DNA of 64,000 nucleotides from Ruminococcus flavefaciens ATCC 19208 (GTDB lineage: Bacteria > Bacillota > Clostridia > Oscillospirales > Ruminococcaceae). A model generated the notes under the pieces. The model ran no database searches, had not been told where the DNA came from, and worked only from the letters and a program-made list of their open reading frames with translations. The stretch spans positions 1-64,000 of the forward strand of contig NZ_JAEF01000015.1 of the NCBI RefSeq assembly GCF_000518765.1, in the 5' to 3' direction. Below, one piece after another: positions 43,025-52,838 of the stretch. Both the position numbers and the translations under genes were made by a program. Positions within the stretch are counted from its first letter, which is position 1; each line of letters opens with the position of its first letter.

Positions 43025-43710
43025 CTATGCTGTTATGAACTCCATCGGAGATCTGTGATACTCAACGGCTGTTTCGATGACCATATTTGTCAGTGCTCTC
43101 TCAGCAATGCTGAAAGGGTCTCCATCGGGACGTATCCAGTCCTTTACGTCCCCTTTATCTAGTATAAGGGGCATACGGTCATGGATATCCTTTACACTGC
43201 CTGCAGCTTCTCGCGTAAGTATTAGAACATAGGCACCTGCATGCCGCTATGTTCCTCATATCGGTATAGTCCTGCGATATATGTTCTATCTGAACCTTCG
43301 GTCTGTATGGCGAATTTGGCCTTCTTGGTATTGCGATGCTCTTTCATGCTGCGGCTATCGTCCTCATATACTGGGTATCCCCATTCATAATACCATGATG
43401 CAGGGATAACACACCTTCTCCTGTACCATGAATCTTTCCACAGTACCTTTGTATCAGCAGTCTCCACTCGACAGTTGACAAGTGGCTTAGATGAAGCCTT
43501 ATGTGTGAATCCCCATGCCATAGGAAATATAGCCATTTGTCCGTATTTGTTCGGTGCAAGAACCGGAGATATATCTGACGGGAATAAATCACCTGACATA
43601 ATCAGGCTTTTACCAAGTTTTATCGACATTTCCTGAGCAAAGGACATTTTTCTTATCTTAATGAGAACCTCCGCCATTTCCTTTGGTTCTATCCTCAGAG
43701 ACATACACAC
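43025..43710 (-). pseudogene. SRAP (YedK/HMCES-like) gene, copy 2, one-base frame break
   Basis: From a GTG start at 43710 (GGGAGG site) the product would begin MCMSLRIEP, with the catalytic Cys2 used to trap abasic sites. It retains MAWGFTHKASSKPLVNCRVE, RRRCVIPASWYYEWGYP and YIAGLYRYEE. Near 43218 a one-base loss makes a TAA; the last ~60 residues (ILTREAAGSVKDIHDRMP, WIRPDGDPFSIAERALTNMV) follow in another frame to 43025. One base would restore a normal ~228-residue protein, so a sequencing error cannot be excluded. Strong promoter upstream. Confidence 0.8.
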
Positions 43711-43755
43711 GAAGATCGCCTCCCAACATTCAAATAGAATATATGTTCCGCTATC

Positions 43756-43784
43756 ATTATAGCATTTATAATAAAAAAAGTCAA
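43756..43784 (-). promoter_or_regulatory. Promoter of SRAP copy 2
   Basis: TTGACT (43784-43779) and TATAAT (43761-43756), 17-base spacer. Confidence 0.8.
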
Positions 43785-43828
43785 GATAAAAGAATACCGC
43801 CCGTGATGAAGGGCGGTTACAATAATCA

Positions 43829-45842
43829 TCATTGAATTTTGTTTAATAGATCTTGATAACTCTTTACCACATCATATTTGACGGTATTTGTGTTCATCTT
43901 GTTAAAAAGAACCCTAGCACAGTCAATCTTCGCCTTTTCAATTGGTCTAAGGTCAATACTTGACATTGAACCTTTTGTTTCGGCAATAAAATAAATATGC
44001 TTTACTGTTCCTTCATTAAATGCTATCGCCCAGTCAGGAGAATAATGACCTAAAGGTGTTGGAATATTAAAACCTTTCGGAAGTTTAGCATATACACACA
44101 CTTCTGCTGCTGAATCAAGATCCTCAGCGAATCTGCGTTCAACACTCTTCTCAGCCATTCCGTCTGTAAAAACATAGTCCTGAACGTGCTTTTGTGCCTT
44201 GAAGGCCTTATCAAAACTCTGACTGCTTTTGTCAACTGTAAAAATGTTTGAATCATATTCACCATCAATTTGATTATAGCTTATATGATCTACTAATCAT
44301 CGTTGCTTTTTGCTCGCGTATAAGGCGTATCATCTTTGCTATGAACTCTTCCGGATTATACTTGAACATTGCAAATTTGTCTATTCGCAGGCCTTTTATG
44401 ATTTCTGAAACAGTATTTCTTGTCAGAACAGTGCCTTCGGCTATTTTACCTATGAGATCATATCTTATCTGACTAACTTGTGCATGACGAAGCGTTTGTG
44501 TTCTTGTTTTAGCCGTATCGAAAGAATCGTTTCTCTCAATCTCATATTGATTGATATCTGCCTTTTGCTGACCGGTAGTAGTAGTGTATTGAAGCTCCGA
44601 AATATAGAGATTAGTATTGATATAATCGATAGCTTTTTTTATTAATTCTGAGCTGTCAAAATCAACGGTATATGCATACTTATGATTGATGGATTTCCAT
44701 AAAGCCTGAAATTCTTTTTTATAGAAATTATCATTAAGCGGATTATCTTTTACCTTAGTTTCGTGTCCGTCTGATATCATATCCTTCAATACGCTCTCGT
44801 CAAATACGCCCTGTATCAGCTTATGTATGCCTGTCTCAATATCTTTCAATTCTTCCGGAACAGGAATAAGTGCATTATTTGCAAGATCATTTCGATATTC
44901 TGCTGTTACGTTATCATCGTCATCAATATAGTCGTTTTTAAGAAGATATTTATATATTGACTTTGCCTGCTTATTATCGATTACAACAGGAATTTCGCCG
45001 TTCATCACAGTCTTGCCTACGAAATATTCTATTGAAGCCTTTGATGGTCTGTCATAGAGAACCGTCTTAATATCTGCCTGCAGATCTGCAACGAAATCCT
45101 TATAGCTGTCACTTGCAATAACTGTCAGCATATTTATACCGTGAACATTATCACCACAGGATTCGCTATCCATACGATTACCAGATTGATCAACGCATAA
45201 TCTGAGACCTCTTCCTACTTCCTGACGTTTCAACGTCTGGCTGTCAGAATGCTTCAGTGTGCATATCTGAAAAACATTTGGATTATCCCAGCCTTCACGA
45301 AGGGCAGAATGTGAGAATATAAAACGTGTAGGCTCCTCAAAACTCAGTAGCCTTTCCTTGTTTTTGAGGATCAGATCATAGGCTGAGATATCATCAGATA
45401 TATCGCTGCCACGCTTAACGGAACTGTCAACGCTCCTGCCTTTTTTATCGATACTGAAGTATCCGCGATGAACTCTTGCCACATCACTGCAGGTGCTGCG
45501 TAGATATTTCTGATATTCCGTATCAAACATAGTGAGGTTATCGTTCAGGATATTGGTATACTCTTGCTCGAACATCTCACCGTATTCTCCAAGTAGTTCA
45601 TCGCCGTTATCATCATACTGACGGTACTTTGCAACTTCATCAATGAAGAACAAGGAAAGCGTCTTTATTCCCATATTATAGAGCTTTTCTTCCTTTTCAA
45701 AGTGAGAAAGAATAGTTTCTCTTATCTGGATACGACGCATATCCTTCTCAGAAATATCGCCTGTGATTTCACCTGTCTGCAATACTTCGCCGTTTGTGAA
45801 TGTAACTGTACCACGGATAGGATTCTTCATTACCATAGGCTC
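43829..45842 (-). pseudogene. Type III restriction enzyme Res subunit, truncated and frameshifted
   Basis: The first frame (45836-44274) covers the second helicase lobe of a Res protein: LSLFFIDEVAKYR, PTRFIFSHSALREGWDNPNV and SQTLKRQEVGRGLRLCVDQ (motif VI). The first lobe with Walker A is missing, cut at about 45840 where the integrase fragment begins. Near 44290 an extra base shifts the frame; the C-terminal part (HISYNQIDGEYDSNIFTVDK, HYSPDWAIAFNE and HIYFIAETKG) carries the PD-(D/E)xK nuclease site and ends at 43829. No methyltransferase (Mod) partner is nearby. Not functional. Confidence 0.8.
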
Positions 45843-46643
45843 ATAAGTTCAATTCTTGCACAAGCTACACGCGACAGGCTGGTTCCGTTCAATGTAGCTG
45901 ATCACAACTACATGAAAGCACCTAAGCTGGAACAATCAGAAGCTGCTTTCCTTGATGAAGAACAGGCAAGACACGTTTTGGAACTGCTCAATGACGAACC
46001 GCTCAAATGGAAAGTAGCTATGTACCTGCTTATGTTCAGCGGTATGCGTCGTGGTGAGCTTCTCGGACTTGAGTGGCAAGATATCGACTTCGATAAACGA
46101 ATCATACATATCAAGAGAACCAGTCAGTACGTTCAGCACATGGGCATTATTACCAAATCACCTAAGAACGCCACTTCATACCGTACCGTTAAGCTTCCGG
46201 AGTTTGTCTTTGATCTTCTTCGTGAGTATCAGGCTTACTGGAATAAACTGCGTAACGATATGCTTGATCGCTGGGAGCACTTCATCACTATTACTCTTGC
46301 AGACGGAAGTACACAGACAGTCAGAAACGACAGACTATTCATCAAGGATGATACTACACCTATGAACCCCGACAGTCTGACTGACTGGACAAGTAATTTT
46401 GTAAAACGTAATAAGCTGCCCCATTTTACTCCTCATTCGCTCAGACACACACACGCTACTCTTCTCATTGCTGAAGGAGTATCTATACCCACTGTTTCAA
46501 GACGTCTTGGACATTCTTCTATAACTACAACGAGCAAGATATATGTCCATGCAATACAGTCAGCTGATGAAGTAGCCTCAGATGTGATAGACGGAAAACT
46601 CAATCCCTTTCATCATGACAATGGCAAGGAAGAGGCAAAGTAA
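45840..46643 (+). pseudogene. Tyrosine recombinase (phage/ICE-type integrase), N-terminus missing
   Basis: The frame from about 45840 encodes the end of the core-binding domain (SSILAQATRDRLVPFNVADH) and the complete catalytic domain: LMFSGMRRGELLGLEWQDID with the first Arg, HSLRHTHATLLIAEG with His-x-x-Arg, RRLGHSSITTTSKIYVHA with His and the Tyr nucleophile. The N-terminal arm-binding domain is lost at the junction with the Res remnant; the longer frame to 45702 overlaps that gene. The last 15 codons and the next 20 bases also occur at 10431-10488. It was probably part of an integrative element whose other genes are gone. Confidence 0.8.
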
Positions 46644-46688
46644 CAAGAAGCTCCTTCTCCACAAAGACATATCCCCATATAGAATTTT

Positions 46689-46722
46689 TGCCCCTGAGTG
46701 TTACAAAGAGCTCAGGGGCATT
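46689..46722. terminator. Hairpin between integrase and esterase genes
   Basis: TGCCCCTGAG and CTCAGGGGCA form a 10-bp stem between convergent genes; the T runs are short, so termination is likely but not strong. Confidence 0.5.
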
Positions 46723-46765
46723 ATGTTTATTATGTTACTAAGATAAATCAGAATTTAATCTTCAA

Positions 46766-48313
46766 TTAACACAGATACGTTTCTTTCAGATATTCAATCA
46801 GCATTTCAGGAATATACTGATAGTGGTGCGAGTCATAGAGCTTATAGGTTAGCTCTGCGCCGTGCGCTTCCAGGCGTTCATTCAGCTTCGCAACGCCCTC
46901 GAGCGTTGTATCATCTCCCTCACGGTAATTGTCGGCATAATCGGGATCTTCCTGTGAGCCCGCACAAAGGAATACGGTTTTATTCAGAGTTATGTTCCTG
47001 TCAAAATAGCCGTAATCGTTCATATAAATGTCATTGCTTATGCCTTCGTATTCATTATAATGCCGCAGTCCCCAAAGTGCAGGGCTGCCGATGATATAAT
47101 GGCCGAAGGGCTGATTCTCGTAATTGTCCGAATTAAACAGAGCATAGTGCGTGAATACGCCGCCATCCGAATGACCGTACAGCGTGGAATCTGTGCAGTC
47201 GATGTTATAGTTCTCGCAGAGATACGGCATGAGGTTGTCGGTAATAAAATCCAGCAGCTCGCTGCGGTTTATGACAAGATCCTCATAGCGTAGCCCTTGG
47301 TCAGGGTCAGTGACATCATAGCTGTAATAAAGGCTAACAAGGATAACGGGTGCAGCCTCTTTGTTTTCCATACATTTTCTAAGCGCGGGACAGTTGCCGA
47401 AGCGCCATATACCGTCCGTCAGGAAGAAAACGGGATAGGTCTTTGCCTTTTCATAATCGGGCGGTAGCGTTACATGGACGGTGAATGACCTTTGCAGCTC
47501 TTCATCGTAAACATATATCTCGTCAACAGAATCCTTTATCTCCTCTACTTCTTCGCGATTGTATTCCCAATCGCTTCTGTAATTGTGAAAATAGCTCCAG
47601 AGGTACTGTGAAGTGTCGTTCCTGTCCACTGCACCTGAGGGAAGCTCCTCATAATTACCTGAGCACAGCGCATCGTAGGCAAGCTGCGTAAAACAGATAT
47701 CAAGGTCTGTTTCCTCTTCGGTGAAGCCCTGCTTGGCATCTTGCTCCCGGATATAGTCCAGATACTCCTCAAACGAAGCAAATGAAAGGTCTTTGACCTG
47801 CCACTCGCCGTTTTCGTCTATAGTGGAAGTCGTAAACTTATATAAACCGCCGTTCTCGAATACATCTGCCTCAGGGACAGAATTTGCAACGATATAGCCG
47901 TCTACAATTGGTGGGAGCGGATACCGCAGGCCCTCTCCAGTTTCTTCAGCCTTTTGTATCGCTTCCATTGCTTCCTTATATTCGTCATCGGTCATCTCAT
48001 CGCGGTTCTCATTGATCGAGGAGCGCCAGTTTTCAATGTCTATCGTCTGAAACTCGATACTGACCTTGTGTTCGGCATTCGGGTCTGAACTGAGCTTTGG
48101 CGGCTCGTCCAGCAGAGTGAGAGCGTGTTTTGTCACTGTGTCGAGTTCTGTCTCTGTCATTTTATTCGTGAGCTTGGTAGGAGAAATCTCCTGCGTCTGT
48201 TCGGTGGTCTGCTCTACGGATGCGGAGCTGTATGAGTCCTCTGCAGCTTTATTGCAGGATGTTAGTGATAGTGTCATTGCAAGGAGCAATAGTAGTGTGA
48301 CTGTTTTTTTCAT
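46766..48313 (-). CDS. Lipoprotein esterase, alpha/beta hydrolase fold
   Basis: A 515-residue lipoprotein. The signal peptide ends in LTSC (lipobox, Cys about residue 20), so it is anchored outside the membrane. After a Ser/Thr/Glu linker and a domain of unknown type (residues 60-260) comes an esterase domain of the Fes/esterase D type: YPVFFLTDGIWRFG, LYGHSDGGVFTHYAL with the Ser nucleophile, and LYDSHHYQYIPEML with the likely His. Related enzymes cut siderophores or feruloyl and acetyl esters; the substrate here is unknown. It has its own promoter at 48389-48361, whose surroundings resemble those of the 10578-11066 lipoprotein. Confidence 0.75.
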   Translation of the reverse strand: MKKTVTLLLLLAMTLSLTSCNKAAEDSYSSASVEQTTEQTQEISPTKLTNKMTETELDTVTKHALTLLDEPPKLSSDPNAEHKVSIEFQTIDIENWRSSINENRDEMTDDEYKEAMEAIQKAEETGEGLRYPLPPIVDGYIVANSVPEADVFENGGLYKFTTSTIDENGEWQVKDLSFASFEEYLDYIREQDAKQGFTEEETDLDICFTQLAYDALCSGNYEELPSGAVDRNDTSQYLWSYFHNYRSDWEYNREEVEEIKDSVDEIYVYDEELQRSFTVHVTLPPDYEKAKTYPVFFLTDGIWRFGNCPALRKCMENKEAAPVILVSLYYSYDVTDPDQGLRYEDLVINRSELLDFITDNLMPYLCENYNIDCTDSTLYGHSDGGVFTHYALFNSDNYENQPFGHYIIGSPALWGLRHYNEYEGISNDIYMNDYGYFDRNITLNKTVFLCAGSQEDPDYADNYREGDDTTLEGVAKLNERLEAHGAELTYKLYDSHHYQYIPEMLIEYLKETYLC

Positions 48314-48360
48314 ACTGTAATATCCCTTTCTGCTATAAATTCCGATTTATGTTAGTTACA

Positions 48361-48389
48361 ATTATAACACAGATAGGAAGAAAGGTCAA
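48361..48389 (-). promoter_or_regulatory. Promoter of the lipoprotein esterase
   Basis: TTGACC (48389-48384) and TATAAT (48366-48361), 17-base spacer. Confidence 0.75.
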
Positions 48390-48399
48390 TCGTACTGAC

Positions 48400-48614
48400 T
48401 GTATGGTTCATATTTGATTGTCACTTGACTTAACTTTTCACCATCATAACGGAAATACAACGGAAATGAAGCTTATACCAAGCTCCGCTCTACTTTCTTT
48501 TTTGTACGCAATATAGTTACTTAACGCCATAGATTCTTGTAGCAATATCGTCTTAAACTGCTATTCTAAGCCATAAAGCAAAAGGACTATGTTAAGCAAC
48601 ATAGTCCTTGTTTC
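48400..48614. repeat. Island repeat, copy B, with tRNA terminator
   Basis: Aligns with 11290-11505. The hairpin AAGGACTATGTT/AACATAGTCCTT (48582-48610) directly follows the tRNA gene on the minus strand with TTTTGCTTT behind it and probably ends its transcript. Confidence 0.7.
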
Positions 48615-48691
<77 letters not shown>

Positions 48692-48723
48692 ATATATTGT
48701 GCAGTATCATCTGCGACTATATT

Positions 48724-48752
48724 ATTATATCACGATCGAAGGGTGATGTCAA
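48724..48752 (-). promoter_or_regulatory. Promoter of the initiator tRNA
   Basis: Perfect TTGACA (48752-48747) and TATAAT (48729-48724), 17-base spacer. Confidence 0.9.
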
Positions 48753-48808
48753 CAGTAAGGCAAATATTTTTTTATTTTAACAATAGTATCTCGTTTTATA
48801 TACTTCTT

Positions 48809-49306
48809 TTAAAGGCTGATTTCCATTTCTATACACTTCCAGTTTTCATCAAAAAATGCAACAGACCCCGATTCGACAACTGGGACAAAGCCGGCTGAAA
48901 GGTAGCATTTCAAGGCAGATGTATTGTTTTCAAAAACGCCTAATGTAAGCTTCCGAGCATTAAGGACTTTGGAAGCGTACTCCTTAGCAAGTTCTATCAT
49001 TTCTCGTCCAAAGCCGTGACCGCGTGCTGAATTACTCAGGATAACAAAGCCCAACCGCAGGACGCTGTTATCATCGGTTGGATATCTGAGAATGAAATGA
49101 CCTATAGGAGCACCATTATCATCTACGGCAGTAAATGGAAAGAACCGTCCGCCCTTTAAGCTTTCCGAATACTGCTCGATGATATCGGAGGCAGCAACAG
49201 GATATCGCTCATATCTGTCAGCACACCATAATCTGAACTCTCTCTCATCGGATATCCAGCTTATGATATGTTCGGCATCTGAGCTTACAAAATCTCTTAT
49301 CTTCAC
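48809..49306 (-). CDS. GNAT-family acetyltransferase
   Basis: A 165-residue acetyltransferase starting MKIRDFVSSDAEHIISWISD. The acetyl-CoA loop is LGFVILSNSARGHGFGREMI (pattern RGxGxG), followed by the beta-strand LTLGVFENNTSALKCYLSAG. The opening resembles RimJ/RimL-type enzymes that modify protein N-termini or small metabolites; the substrate is unknown. It is the last of three GNAT genes in a row, 11 bases after the preceding stop, so probably in one operon with the galactokinase gene. Confidence 0.85.
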   Translation of the reverse strand: MKIRDFVSSDAEHIISWISDEREFRLWCADRYERYPVAASDIIEQYSESLKGGRFFPFTAVDDNGAPIGHFILRYPTDDNSVLRLGFVILSNSARGHGFGREMIELAKEYASKVLNARKLTLGVFENNTSALKCYLSAGFVPVVESGSVAFFDENWKCIEMEISL

Positions 49307-49317
49307 TTAATTTCTCC

Positions 49318-49752
49318 TCACAGCCACTGTATAAAAGCAGTTTTATCGGAACTGTTATAGCCGGCCTTTTCGTAAAAGCGAAGAGTCCCCTGCTCCTTTG
49401 AACCTGTCAGCAGCATCATTTTGTAGCAATTATGACTGACAGCGATATCGCGGGCATAGTCAAGACAGGCAGTCCCCAGACCTTTTCTTCTGAACTTCTC
49501 AGAAGTCACCACGTTTTCGATAAAGGCATAAGGACGCTGCCCCCGTGTAAGGTTAGGGATAATGACACATACACAGCTTGCAGCTATGATGCCGTCCTCA
49601 TCTGCAACGATAATATGATGATCTTTATCCGAGATTATCCTCTCCCATACTGACATAACCCGCTGATCCTTTTCGGGAAACGGATTGTTATGAAGTTCCA
49701 TATACAGCTTCATAAGCCCGTCAAAATCATTTTCGTTTATCTCTCTTATCAT
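49318..49752 (-). CDS. GNAT-family acetyltransferase
   Basis: A 144-residue enzyme starting MIREINENDFDGLMKLYMEL. The central strand CVCVIIPNLTRGQRPYAFIE leads to VVTSEKFRRKGLGTACLDYA, the acetyl-CoA-binding RRKGLG loop, and the C-terminal FYEKAGYNSSDKTAFIQWL. Closest in pattern to small aminoglycoside- or polyamine-type GNATs, but the substrate is not known. 11 bases separate it from each neighbour. Confidence 0.85.
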   Translation of the reverse strand: MIREINENDFDGLMKLYMELHNNPFPEKDQRVMSVWERIISDKDHHIIVADEDGIIAASCVCVIIPNLTRGQRPYAFIENVVTSEKFRRKGLGTACLDYARDIAVSHNCYKMMLLTGSKEQGTLRFYEKAGYNSSDKTAFIQWL

Positions 49753-49763
49753 ACCCTCACCTC

Positions 49764-50210
49764 TTAAAGCATCAATGACATAAAAATATCCGCTTTCTGA
49801 TTATCATTATATCGTTCCGTGGGAACAAAGCCGATCTGTCGATAGAGCTTCACAGCCCTATCATAAGTTGAGATCGTATCCAGCTTCATCACGGAAAATC
49901 CCATTTCTCCTGCGATATCAACCGCAGTTTTTGCAAGGCGGTATCCCAGCTTCTGTCCGTGGTATTTTTCATAAAGGTAAAGCCCTTTAAGCTCGCATTC
50001 GGTATCGCTGAGTTTTTTCACCGCAACAGTACCGATAAGCTTATCATAATCAAACAAACACCAGAAACCGATAAAGTTATGCTCAGCGTCAGCAAAAAGA
50101 GCGTGTCTGCCTTCAGGCTCGTAAGCTTTTCCCGACTCTGGAAAGACATTCGTAAAAAATTCGTTTACGTCCTGCTGCATATCTGCCGAGAATTTCTTTA
50201 TTTCGTACAT
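49764..50210 (-). CDS. GNAT-family acetyltransferase
   Basis: A 148-residue enzyme starting MYEIKKFSADMQQDVNEFFT. Motif A is GLYLYEKYHGQKLGYRLAKT with the HGQKLG loop, then MKLDTISTYDRAVKLYRQIG and FVPTERYNDNQKADIFMSLM. Substrate unknown. Its start overlaps the cupin stop by 13 bases, which points to translational coupling. Confidence 0.85.
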   Translation of the reverse strand: MYEIKKFSADMQQDVNEFFTNVFPESGKAYEPEGRHALFADAEHNFIGFWCLFDYDKLIGTVAVKKLSDTECELKGLYLYEKYHGQKLGYRLAKTAVDIAGEMGFSVMKLDTISTYDRAVKLYRQIGFVPTERYNDNQKADIFMSLML

Positions 50211-50542
50211 TTTACCCTTTCTCCTCCAAAAGCGTGTATGGTTCTTGTGCCAGCCTTACAGCTTCCGCCCTGCAGCGAGTCTTTGGGTATGAACATTTCA
50301 TCGCCTGCATGAAGCACCGTAGCCTCACCGTTTATCGTAACCGTATATTCACCCTCAACGCAGATCATATACTCATCATAATCGTGAACGTGTTCCTTTG
50401 AAACTCTGTCAGCCATGTAAGTCCAGAACGCCATCTGACTTCCGTCGGGAGCTGTATAATAATAGCCCTCAATATCGGGAGTATTCTGCTGCTGAGCAGG
50501 TATCTTGTTCGCTTCTCTTTTCATAAACTCAGGGAAATCCAT
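50198..50542 (-). CDS. Cupin-domain protein
   Basis: A 114-residue single-domain cupin. HVHDYDEYMICVEGEYTVTI carries the first metal-binding motif with two His and a Glu, and AGDEMFIPKDSLQGGSCKAG the second, less canonical one. Such proteins bind small ligands or act as isomerases or oxygenases. It sits between galactokinase and the GNAT genes and overlaps the next gene by 13 bases, so it belongs to that operon. Function unknown. Confidence 0.8.
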   Translation of the reverse strand: MDFPEFMKREANKIPAQQQNTPDIEGYYYTAPDGSQMAFWTYMADRVSKEHVHDYDEYMICVEGEYTVTINGEATVLHAGDEMFIPKDSLQGGSCKAGTRTIHAFGGERVKCTK

Positions 50543-50581
50543 ATTATAATTCCTTTCGCTATAATCTCTTACTATAAGTAT

Positions 50582-51871
50582 TTACTGCTCACTAAGCTCA
50601 TAACCGCCCACAGGTCTTATGGACAGCACATAGCAGCTGCCCTCACCAAAAACACGCTCCATTTCCATAACGTAATCATTAGTGAGGTAATTAGGCACAA
50701 AAGCCTGTATCGTACCTGCAAAACCGCCGCCGTGAACTCTAACAGCACCCGAGCCGTTAAGGAAACGCTTACTCAGCATTATTGCCAGTGTTATGGGCTG
50801 AGACTGAGGCTCGCCCGACGGATACAGATTCTGTAAAAGCTCCGCCGATGAAGCTCCCGATTGGTTCACAAGCTCAAAGAAATACTCTGTATCCCCTTCC
50901 ATAAGAGCCCTTGCCTCTTCGACCGCTCTTGCATTTTCTGCAAAGAAATGAGCCGCTCTCAGAAGCTCTCTGTCCGTACAGCTCTTGCGCAGCTCAGGCA
51001 GCTTTTCGTAAAATTCACCTTCGTCCGCATCTCGCAGATATTCGCAGCCCAGAGCCTCGGCAACGTGCCTCATCTCTGCTGATATTGCACTGTAATCCTC
51101 TGTAAGCTCAGAATGGCTCCCCTTTGTATCAGTAACGCATACGGAATATCCTGCCTTTTCAAAGTCAAAGTCAATAGAATTAATAACAGGCTTATCAGGA
51201 TCGGCAAAATCAACAGCAACAAATCCCCCTGCCGCACAAACCATCTGATCCATAAGACCTCTTGCCTTGCCGAAATATACATTTTCCGCATACTGACCTA
51301 TTTTTGCTATCTCAACTGCGTCCGAACTTCCCTCATTATATCCGTAATCTATTATAGTTGCTATTATCACCTCAAAAGCCGCAGATGATGACAGTCCGCT
51401 TCCGCTCAGCACCTCCGAAGTGAAATAAGCGTCAAAGCCGCCAATATTCACACCCATTTCCGTAAATTTTGCAGCTATGCCGCGAATAAGCGCAGCAGGC
51501 GTTCCCTTTTCCGCATCGTTTACCTCAAAAGATGAAAGCTTTATTTCGTCAGCCATATAACCCTCGGACTTTATGCGTATCACTCCATCATTATGAAATC
51601 TTACGATGCCGATAATGTCAAGGCTTACAGCTGCCGCAAATACACAGCCGTGCTGATGATCGGTATGATTTCCGCCGACCTCCGTTCTTCCCGAAGCCGA
51701 AAATACGCGTATCTCCTCGCATTCGGGATAAAGCCTTGAAAAATTCTCAGCCGCACTGAGATAACGGGCTCTGTTCCTGATAACAGCCTTTTCGGAAGAG
51801 CCGTAAAGCCTTTTGAGCTGATCATCAAATCTGCCGTCCGAGAGACCGCTGATAAGTTCATATATCTTCAT
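50582..51871 (-). CDS. galK: Galactokinase
   Basis: A 429-residue GHMP kinase that phosphorylates galactose in the Leloir pathway. The family signature is complete: FSASGRTEVGGNHTDHQHG (sugar-binding), VLSGSGLSSSAAFEVIIATI (ATP-binding phosphate loop) and VRVHGGGFAGTIQAFVP (C-terminal motif). It is longer than typical enzymes (about 390) by an extra ~30 N-terminal residues. The variant HTDHQ in place of GEHTDYN-type signature could mark a subgroup acting on galactose or a related sugar. No galE or galT is nearby. First of a five-gene run with cupin and three GNAT genes. Confidence 0.88.
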   Translation of the reverse strand: MKIYELISGLSDGRFDDQLKRLYGSSEKAVIRNRARYLSAAENFSRLYPECEEIRVFSASGRTEVGGNHTDHQHGCVFAAAVSLDIIGIVRFHNDGVIRIKSEGYMADEIKLSSFEVNDAEKGTPAALIRGIAAKFTEMGVNIGGFDAYFTSEVLSGSGLSSSAAFEVIIATIIDYGYNEGSSDAVEIAKIGQYAENVYFGKARGLMDQMVCAAGGFVAVDFADPDKPVINSIDFDFEKAGYSVCVTDTKGSHSELTEDYSAISAEMRHVAEALGCEYLRDADEGEFYEKLPELRKSCTDRELLRAAHFFAENARAVEEARALMEGDTEYFFELVNQSGASSAELLQNLYPSGEPQSQPITLAIMLSKRFLNGSGAVRVHGGGFAGTIQAFVPNYLTNDYVMEMERVFGEGSCYVLSIRPVGGYELSEQ

Positions 51872-51901
51872 AACATTATCTCCTTTAAGCGATTATTTAA
51901 G

Positions 51902-52630
51902 TTAACGTTTTCGGTATGAAAACAGGTATTTTTTCATCACAGGTCTTGCATCTCTCATAGCTACAGGCAGTCCGTGACCGCAGGCGAGCCATTTCGGAGA
52001 GATACCGATTATTCTTTCAAGTGACCCTGCCATAGCCTCAACAGAAGCTGCATGGGGTGTGATATCAGGCTTTTTCCACATTGCCGTGAATGCGTCACCG
52101 CAGTACAGCACATCTTCAGACAGTACCCCCACAGAACCGAGAGTATGTCCCGGGAGCATGACAGCATCTGCGTCAAAGCCAAGCCCTCTCAGTACGCCTG
52201 TATTATGGTTGTTGAGGAGTAAATTGGGCACATAGGGCTTCGTGCTGAAAAGCTTCATTCTGCCGCAAACATTCTGCTGTATATTGCGAAGCCTGTACCG
52301 TCTCAGAGTCGCTTTCACAGGCTGTCTGCCGTAATGTCCTATAAGCTCCCTGTCACGCTCTCCGAGAAGAATCTCCGCACCAAGACTTTTCCGCAGCTTC
52401 TCCGCGTTGCTGTCATGGTCAACATGAGCATGAGTCAGCAGTATATAGCGGATATCGAAGTCTGAAAGGTACTCCTCAAGCGCCCTGCGCATAAAGGGTA
52501 TCCCCGTATCTATAAGCATATCGCCGTCCCTGCCTCTGAGCACATAACAGGTAACGGGAGAACCGAGTATTTCCGCACAAAAGTAATGTATGCCGCCGAA
52601 TTTCTTATTATGTTCCGTTGTGTATTTCAT
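51902..52630 (-). CDS. MBL-fold metallohydrolase
   Basis: A 242-residue metallo-beta-lactamase-fold hydrolase. The zinc motif is LLTHAHVDHDSNAEKL (HxHxDH), with further ligands in MLPGHTLGSVGVL and a final ACGHGLP. It is most like glyoxalase II or lactonase-type members; the substrate is unknown. GGAGGG lies 8 bases before the ATG. It precedes the galactokinase gene by 30 bases on the same strand and is probably its first operon partner, divergent from the GH130 gene. Confidence 0.85.
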   Translation of the reverse strand: MKYTTEHNKKFGGIHYFCAEILGSPVTCYVLRGRDGDMLIDTGIPFMRRALEEYLSDFDIRYILLTHAHVDHDSNAEKLRKSLGAEILLGERDRELIGHYGRQPVKATLRRYRLRNIQQNVCGRMKLFSTKPYVPNLLLNNHNTGVLRGLGFDADAVMLPGHTLGSVGVLSEDVLYCGDAFTAMWKKPDITPHAASVEAMAGSLERIIGISPKWLACGHGLPVAMRDARPVMKKYLFSYRKR

Positions 52631-52767
52631 GGTGTTTCCCTCCGTTTTATATAATTATACCTCATATGCCGCCCATAGTCTATAACATTCTGTAAATTTA
52701 AGCTCATGCAGTATCCGCGGTGACTAAGTTGCATTTTTAAATTATCACTTAATTTTTAATTCGCCTC

Positions 52768-52796
52768 TTGACATTTATGTAAAAACATGGTATGAT
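52768..52796 (+). promoter_or_regulatory. Promoter of the GH130 gene
   Basis: TTGACA (52768-52773) and TATGAT (52791-52796) with a 17-base spacer. Confidence 0.85.
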
Positions 52797-52838
52797 TTAA
52801 TCAGGCGATTAAGTCACTCTTAATTAAAGGAGTATATC

